A DNA stretch of 64,000 nt, taken from Isochrysis galbana (taxonomy: Eukaryota > Haptophyta > Isochrysidales > Isochrysidaceae). Under the pieces are notes generated by a model, which ran no database searches, was not told the DNA's origin, and saw only the letters and a program-made list of their open reading frames with translations. Location of the stretch: the NCBI GenBank assembly GCA_018136815.1, contig CM030942.1, positions 1,427,797 through 1,491,796 of the forward strand. Reading direction: 5' to 3'. A program made the translations under genes and the position numbers. Positions 20,755-30,012 of the stretch are shown in pieces (position 1 is the stretch's first letter; each line of letters begins with the position of its first letter).

Positions 20755-21060
20755 CGTTGGGGGGGCGGGGGGTGGTCATTTCTGAGATTATTGTAATCCT
20801 TTGTTTTGGTTCGGGGGGGGGGGAGTCGGGTTTCTCACGATATGGTGCCGTTTTACGGTTCGCTTGGGGGGGGGGGGGTCGCATTTTTACCCCCTGTTTA
20901 CGAGAATCGGGGGTCCGGTCGAATTTTTTTTAAATCACGGACTTGTACTAGAGAAACGAGAGAGCGGCTGGGTGTGTCTGGTCTCGTCCTTCCCTCCATA
21001 CTTTTCTATCATTACTTTTCACAAATTTGGAATGTTTCGGAGAAAAACCCTACTCTAATA
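20755..21060. other. G-rich spacer between LINE and Harbinger element
   Basis: Contains several G-runs of 8-12 (20759-20878). No gene seen. Confidence 0.6.
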
Positions 21061-21219
21061 GAGGAATTTTGCACGCCTCATTAGGGACTCAATAGCAACC
21101 ACCCCAATAGCGCGCAGCCGCTATTGGGGCCCTATTGCGCCCGCTCTGCAAAAGGAAAATTGGCCGCGTTCCCCTTCTAAATAAGTAGGTGAACGCGCCG
21201 GACGGAGGGAAGGGGAGCG

Positions 21220-22508
21220 ATGCCCACGCGCCCCTTCACCGCGGCGGAGTTGGAGGACGCAGAACTGGCGATGCTCTGCGCCTGGATGCTGCGTATGAGG
21301 CGGCAGGGAGACGTGCCGGCTGGCCGCCGGCGCTTGGAGCGCCTACTGCTAGCGCTAGCAGCAGAGACGCTTTCGCGTTCCATGCGCATGCGCGTTGGCG
21401 CAGAGCGTCTCTCGCTGGCGCGGCTGCAGCGTGAGGTGGAGGAGGGTGGCGACGGCGACGGCGTGGAGGCGCGCGAAATATACGCGCGCTTCGGCTTTCG
21501 CCTCGCAGACCTACCCAGGGTCATTGACGCGCTGGAGCTCCCTGCGGGGTTCAGGTTGAAGGGGCGGCACGTGATGAGCGGCGAAGAGGCCGTGCTCATC
21601 ACCCTGCGCCGCTTCAAGACCCCAGGTGCGCTGCATGCTGCACTGCACGCTGCTTGCCCTTTCACACGCAGCACGCAGAGAGAGAGAGAGAGAGAGCCTC
21701 CGCCCGGAGCCAGAGCTCACCACCTGCACCCGTGCCATGTACAGGTAGCGTGGCGGCACTCTGCGAGGAGGTGGGTAGGAGCGAGGCTGCAATTTCGGCC
21801 GCGCACCAAGCTGTGGTAGAGCACATACACCGCACCTTCCCCCACCTCCTAGACTCCCGTGGCCTGTCGTGCTTTGCACCCCTGTTCCCACGCTTTGCTG
21901 CGGCGTTCGTCGAAGCTGGTGTTCCCCTGCACAATCTCATTGGGTTTGTCGACGGCAAGCTGTGGGCTGTAGCTCGCCCCGTGCGCGGCCAGGCACCATT
22001 TTATTCCGGGCACAAGAGGTGCCATGGTGTGAAGTTTCAGGGCTTAGTGTTGCCTAACGGCATCCAACCCTGGCTGTATGGGCCCGTTCACGGGTCGCGG
22101 CACGACGCCTTCGTGCTGCATTGCTCAGGTCTGCTGCGCGTCATGCGACTGCTGTGCAACGCTACAGGCCGCACGTTTTGTTTCTTTGGCGACTCCGCTT
22201 ACCCGATATCCGCGTATGTATTCCGCATGTACCGTGGAGTGTTGGCACCGTGGCAGGTGCATTTCAATCAGCGCATGAGTCCGTACCGCGTGAGTGTGGA
22301 GTGGGGCTTCGGTAAGGTTTCCAACCTGTGGCCTTGGCTGGATTTCACACGCTCGCAGCAAGTGCTCCGTCGTGATGTGGGTGCATATGTGCGAGTGGCC
22401 AACATGTTGACGAACATGCACACTTGTTTGTATGGTAGCATTGTGAGCGACAAGTTTGGCGTGACACCCCCAAGTCTGGAGACCTACATGAGTGGTGGCC
22501 CTTACTAG
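21220..22508 (+). CDS. PIF/Harbinger transposase (DDE_Tnp_4 type)
   Basis: Two exons, 21220-21625 and 21745-22508, with a 119-bp intron (GTGCGC...ACAG, phase 1), giving 389 aa. The acidic triad is complete: Asp205 in IGFVDGKLW, Asp285 in FFGDSAYP and Glu321 in VSVEWGFGKV. A helix-turn-helix-like segment (VAALCEEVGRSEAAISAAHQ) precedes the catalytic domain. The N terminus MPTRPFTAAELE recurs in a degenerate copy at 35.1 kb. All features expected of an active enzyme are visible; no stop or frameshift interrupts the model. It would act with the Myb-like protein encoded at 23.4-24.8 kb. Confidence 0.88.
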
Positions 22509-22524
22509 ACAACGTGTTGAAGAT

Positions 22525-22835
22525 TTCACACAGGGTTTCGGTTGAAGGGGGGCATATATCATGAGCGGCAATGAGGCAGCCCTTAATTGCGTGGGCTCCG
22601 ACATGGGGAGGCGGACAAAAGCCCGCCATCCGGCATGCCACAAAGTTAAGTTCGCAAGAACCGCACCGTTTGGGCTTCGGTGCCACTCCCTAGGAGTGTC
22701 GTCCCCCACGAGCTTGCTTCCATGCAAAGTATCAACGTGATCCGCTAAACCCACGGGGCGCCCTTGAGGGGCATCTGCTCTGCTGACGCCCTTGCATTTC
22801 ACAGCCTACCCGTGACATGTCGACATGTCGACATC
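22525..22835 (+). pseudogene. Remnant of a second Harbinger transposase
   Basis: 22533-22582 is a degenerate copy of the exon-1 end of the adjacent transposase (GFRLKG, then ATGAGCGGC...GAGGC), now out of frame. It suggests a nested or duplicated older element. Confidence 0.5.
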
Positions 22836-22899
22836 TCCGCCCCTAGTTGTCTTGGTCCATCCAGTCTAAGGCTGTGAATAGGTTTGGTTGGAAGGTATC

Positions 22900-22985
22900 T
22901 AGATGTTAACGTGGAGTCAACCTGTTCGACGTGGAGTCAACATGCCGCAGCGTGGAGTCAACTTGTTCAGTGTGGAGTCAACTCG
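22900..22985. repeat. Minisatellite, four units of ~20 bp
   Basis: GTGGAGTCAAC begins each of four tandem units between 22911 and 22982 with variable 8-10-bp tails. Non-coding, inside the Harbinger element. Confidence 0.85.
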
Positions 22986-23370
22986 AAGACCTCAAACATC
23001 TGTCTGGGGGGGGGGGAGTCGCATGTGGGGGCTGCGAGAGACCCCGTTCCCGTCACAACGGTCAGTCCGAGTAGGTTTCGCAGACCTACCGCCTTTCCCT
23101 GGAACTTCGACAGGATCTATGTACGCGTAGCGCATACTGACTGCTCTCGGGGTTCTCACTTAGTCAGCACTCAGCAAGTATAGGACGAAGGAGTGCTGGG
23201 ACTGAGGTGTGAGGTTGGAATGGAGAGCAACCTCACAGAGGCACTAGTAAGGGCAGTTTGCAATTTTTCAGTTTTGACATTTTTACTCCGAGTAGAGTGC
23301 ACAAGCACAGGTGCACAAACACGGACAATGTGCATTGCGCAAGTTGCACAAGACACCAGACACCGGACAC

Positions 23371-24777
23371 TCACTTCCCGCATGCGTTCGCCTGCTGCTG
23401 CTGCACCAAAAATTGTTGCATCATTTGCATCATCATAGTTTGCATTGCGGCAGACCGCTCCTCCCGTCGCTCTTCGCGCTCCTCACGGTCCCTCTCCCGC
23501 TTCTCAGCTCGCTCGCGCTCAGCCGCCTCAAGCGCAAAACGCTCCTCTTCCATGTGACGGCGATGCTCAAATTGGCGAGCCTCCAGAGCCAAGCGCTCGG
23601 CGTCAATCTTGGCCCGCGCGGCCGCTTCTGCTTCTTCCTTCGCCATCTGCCTGCGCCGGTGCTCCTTGTCCTCCATGGCCTGCCCCATGTTTTCTTCCAT
23701 CATCTTAAGCAGGACGTCGCGGGTGCGCGCAGCACCTGTGCCCTTGGCGTTAGCACTCCTGTTGCGCGCACCTGCCACTCGGACTAGCTCGTACTCCCCG
23801 TCCTCGTTTGGGCCCTCCACGACGTAGCCTGCAGGCCAGAGCTTCTTGTCCTTGACGACGTTCTCCACGGTCAGGTGCTCGAATTCGGCGGAAGTCGCGT
23901 CCGCGCACTCGATGATGTAGGTCTCCACCGTCATGCGTGCCGGCCACGTTAACGTCGTGCTGCCGCAGATGCTGGCCGTGTCCGAGTCTACGCCGTCGCA
24001 GCGCCCTCGCCCTCCTCGACGTACAGCCGCCTGAGTCTCATAGCAGTGCATGCGGTTGTGAGTGCGTGCGTGGGGTGATGCAGGTTGGTGAGGGTGAGGG
24101 TGAGTGTGTGCGTTGCGCGCTTTCGTCGCACAACGGCAGCGTTAAGTACCTCAACCTCCTCCGTGGAAAGGTCCTTGTACGCAGCCTTGGCGGCTGCGTC
24201 TTGAGCCGCGTGCACTGATTGCTCGGCCGCCCGCGCCGCCTTCCTCCCAGCCGTTGTGTGGGCCGCCTCGTTCATGAGCTGGTGCACGTCGATGAGCAGC
24301 ATCTGGTATGCTGTGAGGGGCTTCTCGGACTTGGTGTCCTCGGTATCAGTTGGGTCGTCGAGGGCAACGGGCTCCTTTTGTTCCTTGCCCTGGGTGAAGA
24401 GGTGGTTCTCTGCCTGCACCAAAGAGCAAAGAGGACGGGCTCGCGGGTAAGTGTGAGGGCGGCGGCACGCACCGCCAGCTACTGTACGTGCACGCAGCGC
24501 GCAGCGAGCTCACCTGCACCCAGCCCCTCACTGAGGTGATGACAGACGTGTACGAGGCGGTGATGGGGCTCTCCTTGAACTCGGGGGCGTGCTCGTTGAG
24601 CTGGGGGATGATGCCGGACGCCGCGTTTGTCCACACATCGAGCTGTGAGACAAAGTCGCCGTCGCCCGTTGTCTTTGCGTCCTTGGCCGTGAGGAATGCG
24701 ACCTTGCCTGTGGAGACGATCTGGGTGAGCAACGCGACCTTCCTCTCCTCGGACCAGACGTAGCGGTTGCGCTTTCC
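23371..24777 (-). CDS. Harbinger Myb/SANT-like DNA-binding partner protein
   Basis: Three exons fit at phase 0: 24514-24777, 24132-24413 and 23371-24030, with introns of 100 bp (24414-24513) and 101 bp (24031-24131), both GT...CAG. The start is unresolved: a frame-compatible option is the ATG at 24854-24856 joined by a short intron to GKRNRYVWSE. The N-terminal exon (KRNRYVWSEERKVALLTQIV) looks like the Myb/trihelix helix-turn-helix of the second protein of PIF/Harbinger elements, which brings the transposase to DNA. The middle is Ala/Lys-rich; the last exon has a long Glu/Arg-rich coiled coil (EKRERDREEREERREERSA) and a Met/Gln-rich tail. It is transcribed towards the transposase gene, and the two end ~860 bp apart. 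Confidence 0.72.
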
Positions 24778-25064
24778 CTGCAAGGCGGATGTGCGCCGCG
24801 TGAACAAAGGAAGAGGTGGGTGCTGCACGCGGGGCAGCGGCAGTGCACACCACCATGGTGCGCTAGGTGACTGCAGAGGCGGAGGGCGACGGTGGTGCGC
24901 GCGCCTTCTCCATTGTTGTTGGGGCGACCGGTGGACTCAATAGCACTCCCCTGCAGCTAGTTAGTGAGAAGCTTCCAATAGCAGTCTCCCAAGAGCGACT
25001 CATTGAGATGCGCTGTTGAGACCCTATTGAGGCATTATTGGGGCGTTGCAAAAACCCTCGAATG

Positions 25065-25391
25065 TGCCTGCGTGTTGGGTGTGTGGCCGAGAGAGAGGAG
25101 ATAGAGTGAGAGCAGAGAGATGTCGAGGGGAAGAATCAGAGCAAAAGAGGAGAGAAGAGGACCATACAGATGAAGTGAGCGCAGAGAGAGACACAGGGCG
25201 CAGCAGCGAAAATACCGGGACATAGGAGGAGAGAGAGAGAGGAGGAGAGAGAGGAAGGAGGAGGAGGATACGAGAGAAGAGAGGAGAGAGAGAGAGAGAG
25301 AGAGCGGGCGCGCGCGCCGGTGGCGCTCTTCCCTGGCCCCTGCTACCTCCCCCCCCCCGCCCGCCCCCCGTGCCCCCGAGCGCTGCGGGCA
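25065..25391. other. Purine-rich upstream region of the ORAI-like gene
   Basis: GA-rich plus strand (25090-25310) then a C-rich stretch before the ATG at 25392. Frames through it are low complexity. Presumed promoter/5' UTR; no motif can be named. Confidence 0.5.
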
Positions 25392-26429
25392 ATGCTGTAC
25401 GCGGACAAGCGGGCACTCGAGACGAACCTTCAGGTCAGCCTGCTCAAGATCCGCGAGAAGGAGCTCCAATTCTACACGCAGAACTGCATCGCGATCGGCA
25501 CGCAGGCGGCGCTGCTTTCCGGCTTTGCGTACAATGGCATCATCCAGGTGGACATCCCGACCGACCAGTCGGACTGGCTGAAGACGCTATACCTCTGCGT
25601 TACCACCGCGGCCATGGGCTTCGAGCTCATCGCAGTCCTCAACTCCACTCTATGCTCTATGCTCGGGCCAGGTCTCGCGCTCCGAGGGCCTGATGGGTCG
25701 ATGCACCGCGCGGTCGACGGACTCATGCTCGAGTACCGTCTCACCTTCCTCTTCTTCACTGCCGGGCTGGTGAGAGCCGCTGTCGGTGCCGCCAGCTGCG
25801 CTTCGTGTACCTTCATCATCCCTGCCGAGCGGTGCCTATAGATGCACGCCTGCAGTGCGTAGGCCTCATGCCATTTGCCGCTCCTTTGGCCTTCTCACTC
25901 TTGCCCGCCTACTCCTCTGCCACAGGTGATGTTCCATATCTCGGCTCTACTGTTTGCTTGGCTTGAGTTCTCATGGCCAGTCGCCCTCGCCATGACCCTC
26001 GCACTGCTCATGTTTATCTACGGCATGTATCGGTATTGGCTGCGGATCTACAATCGCTTTGCACTCTCTTCAGATCGCATGATTACCGGCAAGTTCGAGT
26101 TCGGTGCCCCCCCACCGCCAGGGTCCTCCGGGGGTGGAACGTCGAGGGACGTTGATTTCGATGCCAATGCCAACATCTCGCTCTCAGAGGTGCTCACCGG
26201 GGGAATCTCCAGCATAGCCTCCCATGGCAGCGCGGCTGAGCGCGCTGCACGACAAATGCGCGAGGCGCGGCAGATCATTGATGTTGTTGAGCCCAAGGCG
26301 CGACCTGTGGGCAGCCGTCCCGCGACTGGCGTCTATTCAGGCGGAGGAGCACCTGTGCCAACACCAGCCTCTAATTCGGGCACCGCGGGAGCCGCGCGGC
26401 ATGACTCCGAGAAGTGCACCCTCTCATGA
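25392..26429 (+). CDS. ORAI-like four-transmembrane protein
   Basis: Two exons, 25392-25769 and 25926-26429 (intron 156 bp, GTGAGA...ACAG, phase 0), 293 aa. Start at ATG 25392 (MLYADKRALE); the frame extends upstream only through Pro-rich low complexity. Four hydrophobic segments lie at about 32-52, 66-88, 115-137 and 144-166. TM1 contains TQAALLSGFAYNGIIQVDIP, like the ALLSGFAxVAMVEVQL pore helix of ORAI store-operated calcium channels, and the TM3 region before a conserved acidic residue and a final TM plus YWLRIYNRF also fit. At the position of the selectivity Glu this protein has Gln52, with Asp54 two residues on. The C-terminal ~120 residues are Gly/Ala/Pro-rich and cytosolic. Family assignment is by motif only. 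Confidence 0.55.
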
Positions 26430-27750
26430 CGCACGGGCTTGTGAGTGTTTTTAGTTTTGTTTGTGGCATGAGGAAGCGACGCAATAGGCGCGGGACCTCG
26501 TCCCGCAGCTTAAAGCGCAATCGCAGCTGTGGCATCTGCTTTTTCAGATGAGCAAGGCTCGGGATGATGGTTGGGGCATGAATCCAGCTAAGTTGAGTTG
26601 CCGATCGAAGAGCGGGAAGAGGCGGGTGGTAGTTGTCCTACGGAGATTGGACATTTGTCCGGGTGTTGCGGGTAGGGCGAGAAGAGCCACCCTCTAGGGT
26701 TGCCTGAGAGAGGCGCTCGACGGGCGTCTCCCCGTACCCATCTCATTCTTGTCTGCTAGGTGTGTCCTTTCCTGCCTGAGCACAGCCCTTCCTCCCAAGC
26801 CTGCACTCCCTCTCTACAGCCCTCTTATGCGTGCCGCCAATGATCTGAACTGGGCTCTCCTATGCGCTCTCACCGCCCTCCGCCCTCGGGCTTGTTTCTT
26901 CTTCTCTCCCTCCAATCGCCGAGAATAACTGCATGGTTGTCGCAATGGATGGAGCGCGTCGTGGGTGGGGGCTGCAGGCCGAGTGCTACTACCATGTGCT
27001 CTTGTTGTGTGTGCGAAAATCGAAAATGAAGAACCATATACTACTACTACTAATATGCCTTACTGCTCATGCGGCCGTGGACCCACTACTTTAACGCAGG
27101 AAACTTTCTACACCCCCACTCCCCTGGCCCTTTCCCCCCGCCATCTCTCTGACCAGATTCACAACCCTCGTACGAGGACTCGAACCCTCTGATAAAACCT
27201 CGCCAGCGCGTACGCGAACCAAGCCTCCATCCAGATCGGCAGAAAGCCAAAAATCAAAGACGCACGCGAACTTAGTACCCCTGTGGTGAGCTGAATGTAG
27301 CTGTGGCTGTGGGGTGGTCTGGAGAGAGAGAGAGTTGAGACATAACATGAGAAGCTTGATCCACGTGGGGCATGGAGGGTGGGCGAAGAGGGACTGGAGG
27401 AGCACGCGGGGACAGGTCGGACGGCGCGGGCGCACTCTCAGTCATCACGAGGCACTGTGGCACGAGGGCGAGGGCGAGAGCAGACGGGAGGAGCACGAAG
27501 GGCGATCGGGCGATGGCGCAGAGCGTTCGGAAGACACCGGGAGAAAACGTCACGCGCGGGGGGGGGGGGGGGGCGCGGGAAAATATTAGACGGGAAAGAG
27601 GGCGGAAACTCAAGGGAGCACTCGGGGGAAGGCGGGAGGGAGGAGAAGGGAACGGGCTTTTCGCGGGGGGAGGGGGCCGATCGAGGTAGCGCGAGGGGGA
27701 GGGAATCGGGGCGCGACGGACGAGGGGAGTCGCGCGGGGAACCTGTGTGT
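26430..27750. other. Intergenic, low complexity, no gene seen
   Basis: 3' flank of the ORAI-like gene, then G/A-rich sequence with a G-run at 27559-27573. A piece of the dispersed C-rich repeat lies at 27095-27150. Pro/Arg-rich frames at 27.3-27.8 kb are rejected as composition artefacts. Confidence 0.45.
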
Positions 27751-27756
27751 AGGAAG

Positions 27757-27925
27757 AGGCAAGTGTACAAGGCCCCTTCCTTACCCGCAACAACGCCGAT
27801 CTTCAAAACTAGCGACAGAGGCGCCCTTGTGATGAACACTAACTTGGCCCTAGAGGCACAAGCGCTAGACATGGCGGCGAAACTAGCCAAATCACCCACC
27901 GCACACCCAATGAGTCCTTGGTAAA
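27757..27925 (+). mobile_element. LINE C-terminal fragment
   Basis: Reads PATTPIFKTSDRGALVM, then LALEAQALDMAAKLA and a stop; this corresponds to the last ~40 residues of the LINE family (LSAPIFTEDNKGKLRM, LGLVAEAIGLAERLA in the 1-kb copy). No T-run end is seen. Confidence 0.55.
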
Positions 27926-28632
27926 TAAAAATATGTACTACTACAAATTCGTGCCCAAATATGTAGTAAAAATATGTCGAAATATGTACAAAATGCGCCC
28001 AGATATGTAAAAATTACGTATACCGCACAAAGTAAAAATACGTCATTCTAGCATCCGTCCTCTACCCTCTGACTCTCATGAAAGGTGAAAGGCCACCAAC
28101 ACCCACACCCACACCTCTCCTTTTATTAGTAAGGGTTCCCTTGCGCCCATTTAGGGCCAGGTCAATACTTCTAGCAAAACTTGCCCAAACTTCTCGGCCA
28201 AACTTGCGGGAATCTTGGAACGGACTACCCAAACTTCTCGTGTAACTTCTCACAATTTGTCGTCCCGATGACCGATGAAAGTAGCCGCAGGTACATCCGC
28301 AACACGTTTCCCTTTCTTATTTATTGTGAGAGGGCATGGGCGTGTAGAAGACAAGCTGATTGGGGAACGAGGGGGGGGGGGGGAGGCGGGGGCATGAATG
28401 AGGGATCGCGGAGCGCAGCTCGCCTGGCATGAGCGACGTGTGCCCCTCTCCCTCTTCTTCCGTCTTCCGTGCCTATAGTTAGTATGTAAACTGTAAATAA
28501 ATAAACCCCCTCCCTACGCCCAAATATGCCGTAAACGTAAATATGTGAAATATGTACGAAAATGTAACGATATGTAATCCGGAAAAGTTGACCCAAATAT
28601 GCAGTTGAATATGTTACATATTTTTACCTAGC
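27920..28632. mobile_element. Possible MITE with AATATGTA-rich ends
   Basis: Left end GGTAAATAAAAATATGTA and right end (rc) GGTAAAAATATGTAACAT are inverted, with many AATATGTA motifs near each end. Target duplication not identified, and it overlaps another inverted pair, so the assignment is tentative. Confidence 0.35.
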
Positions 28633-29050
28633 CCTATCGCCAGTGGGGGGTGGGGGTGGAGGTTTTTGTTTGTTGCAAAAATCAGCAAAAATTATGAAAA
28701 TGAAAATGTGTCTCTTGTGTTTATTGATTGGCATGATTGATCAAATAACCTGTTTGCTGTTTATGTAATGTAAAAGAAAAGAAATGTAGCACCGTTTTCC
28801 GTTTTGAGTTTTGTTTGATCATTTTTTGAAGTTCGGCGACGGGTAACGGCCTATATACCGTAGAAAAGGTGATTATACCGGTAGAATATGATATTATACT
28901 GCTTGAATAGGGGCTTTTTACTCCTAGAGAGCGAGCGCCGCCCCCCAAACTTGCACCCCACTTCTCAAGAGGGCCCAAACTTGTGACGCCCTCGAGAAGC
29001 GGCCCAAACTTCTAGAAAAAGTTCTAGAAGTATTGACCTGGGCCTACGCC
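28145..29050. repeat. Inverted repeat pair around CCAGGTCAATACTTCTAG
   Basis: 28158-28175 (CCAGGTCAATACTTCTAG) is exactly inverted at ~29024-29041, with more similar sequence outside and inside (AAACTTCTCG motifs). It could mark the ends of a ~0.9-kb element overlapping the AATATGTA sequence. Confidence 0.55.
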
Positions 29051-29149
29051 CATTGTGACGATGATTATTCCAATGCCGAACGACGTGTGCAAGGTGCAAG
29101 GTCGCGTGCCGTCGTCCGTCGACCGTCGAAAGTGGACCATCGACCATCG

Positions 29150-29680
29150 ACCGGGTGTACCGGCCCCTAGCTAGTGGTCTGTTCCCGTCTTCCTCCTGTT
29201 CCTCTGGGTGGCCAGTTTCTCTTTTGTTGTTGCGTGGGTGTCACGTCGTGAGTGAGTGGGTTGCCTTCTGCTCTCTGCTCGTGACGGTGTTGCTATCGTT
29301 AGTTAGGGGTTTGCTCGGGGAGGGAGATGTGTCGCATCCTCAGGCGAGTCTCTCGGCGAGGCCGAGCGCTTTCGCCACGAGGCCGAGGTTGTCATTCATT
29401 GTCAGTTTGCCCTTGTTGTCCTCTGCAAAAAGATGGGGGTGCTGAGTTCTGCCGGATTTTTAGTTTAGGTTTTCTGCCCTGGGCCGCCGTGCGAGTGCGC
29501 ACTTGGCGGTGGGTGTTTGGCGGGGCAAGGCCCCTCACCAGGGTAGTGAATCTTATCAGCGTGGATTCCAGAACCGGTATATAGTGGTAGTCGTACGACT
29601 CGAATTCTACTCTGTGTGGGCGCTCCGATGACCTTTCGAGTATTTGCCGCGCGTGTTCGACCACGGCGTCCCATGAACCT
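29150..29680 (-). mobile_element. LINE 3' end, truncated
   Basis: Minus strand 29392-29664 reads YDYHYIPVLESTLIRFTTLV and TRTAAQGRKPK, close to the copy at 0.96-1.4 kb, and continues into the same 3' UTR (GCCACCCAGAGGAACAGG). It is 5'-truncated near 29.68 kb and lacks the final T-tract. Confidence 0.75.
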
Positions 29681-30012
29681 AGGAAGTCGGTTTTGTGGAT
29701 TGACTGACCCCTATTATAACAATGAATTGGCTAAACTTGCAATAAAACACATTGCACAACTTCTTGCCACATGGCCCGCATGTTGCGAGCATCCACTGCT
29801 GACTGCTGCAAGCACTGCCTCTTTTCTGGGTAGCTACTCTCGGTCACCTCGCGCCATTGAGTGCTTGACATCTCAGCAACTCAACTGGCGTTGCGCGTCG
29901 CGTCTCGCACAGCTCATGCACGACAGTCACGCGGTGGACGACCATAGATAAAATAGAATCGACCAGCATAGCGGAGACACCGTGTTTCCCTCTCACACTT
30001 AGCGCTTTCTGA

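Larger units (their letters stand above)
21061..25064. mobile_element. PIF/Harbinger DNA transposon with two convergent genes
   Basis: Both ends carry related inverted repeats: left GAGGAATTTTGCACGCC then CTCAATAGC; right (rc) GAGGGTTTTTGCAACGCC then CAATAGGGTCTCAACAGC. Inside are a DDE transposase gene (+) and a Myb-like partner gene (-), the classical two-gene arrangement of this superfamily. A 3-bp target duplication could not be assigned. The element sits just upstream of the ORAI-like gene. Confidence 0.8.

Noticed and set aside
22897-22985. CRISPR-like array
   Set aside because: Four ~20-bp tandem units with short variable tails and no spacers of constant length; a minisatellite in a eukaryotic transposon.
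27155-27235. tRNA-like sequence on the minus strand (GGGTTCGAGTCCTCG)
   Set aside because: The T-arm-like stretch pairs poorly, and no matching acceptor or anticodon stem is present at the right distance.
27272-27924. Pro/Arg-rich frames on both strands
   Set aside because: Low-complexity composition, no splice or domain support; only the short LINE tail at the right end is credited.
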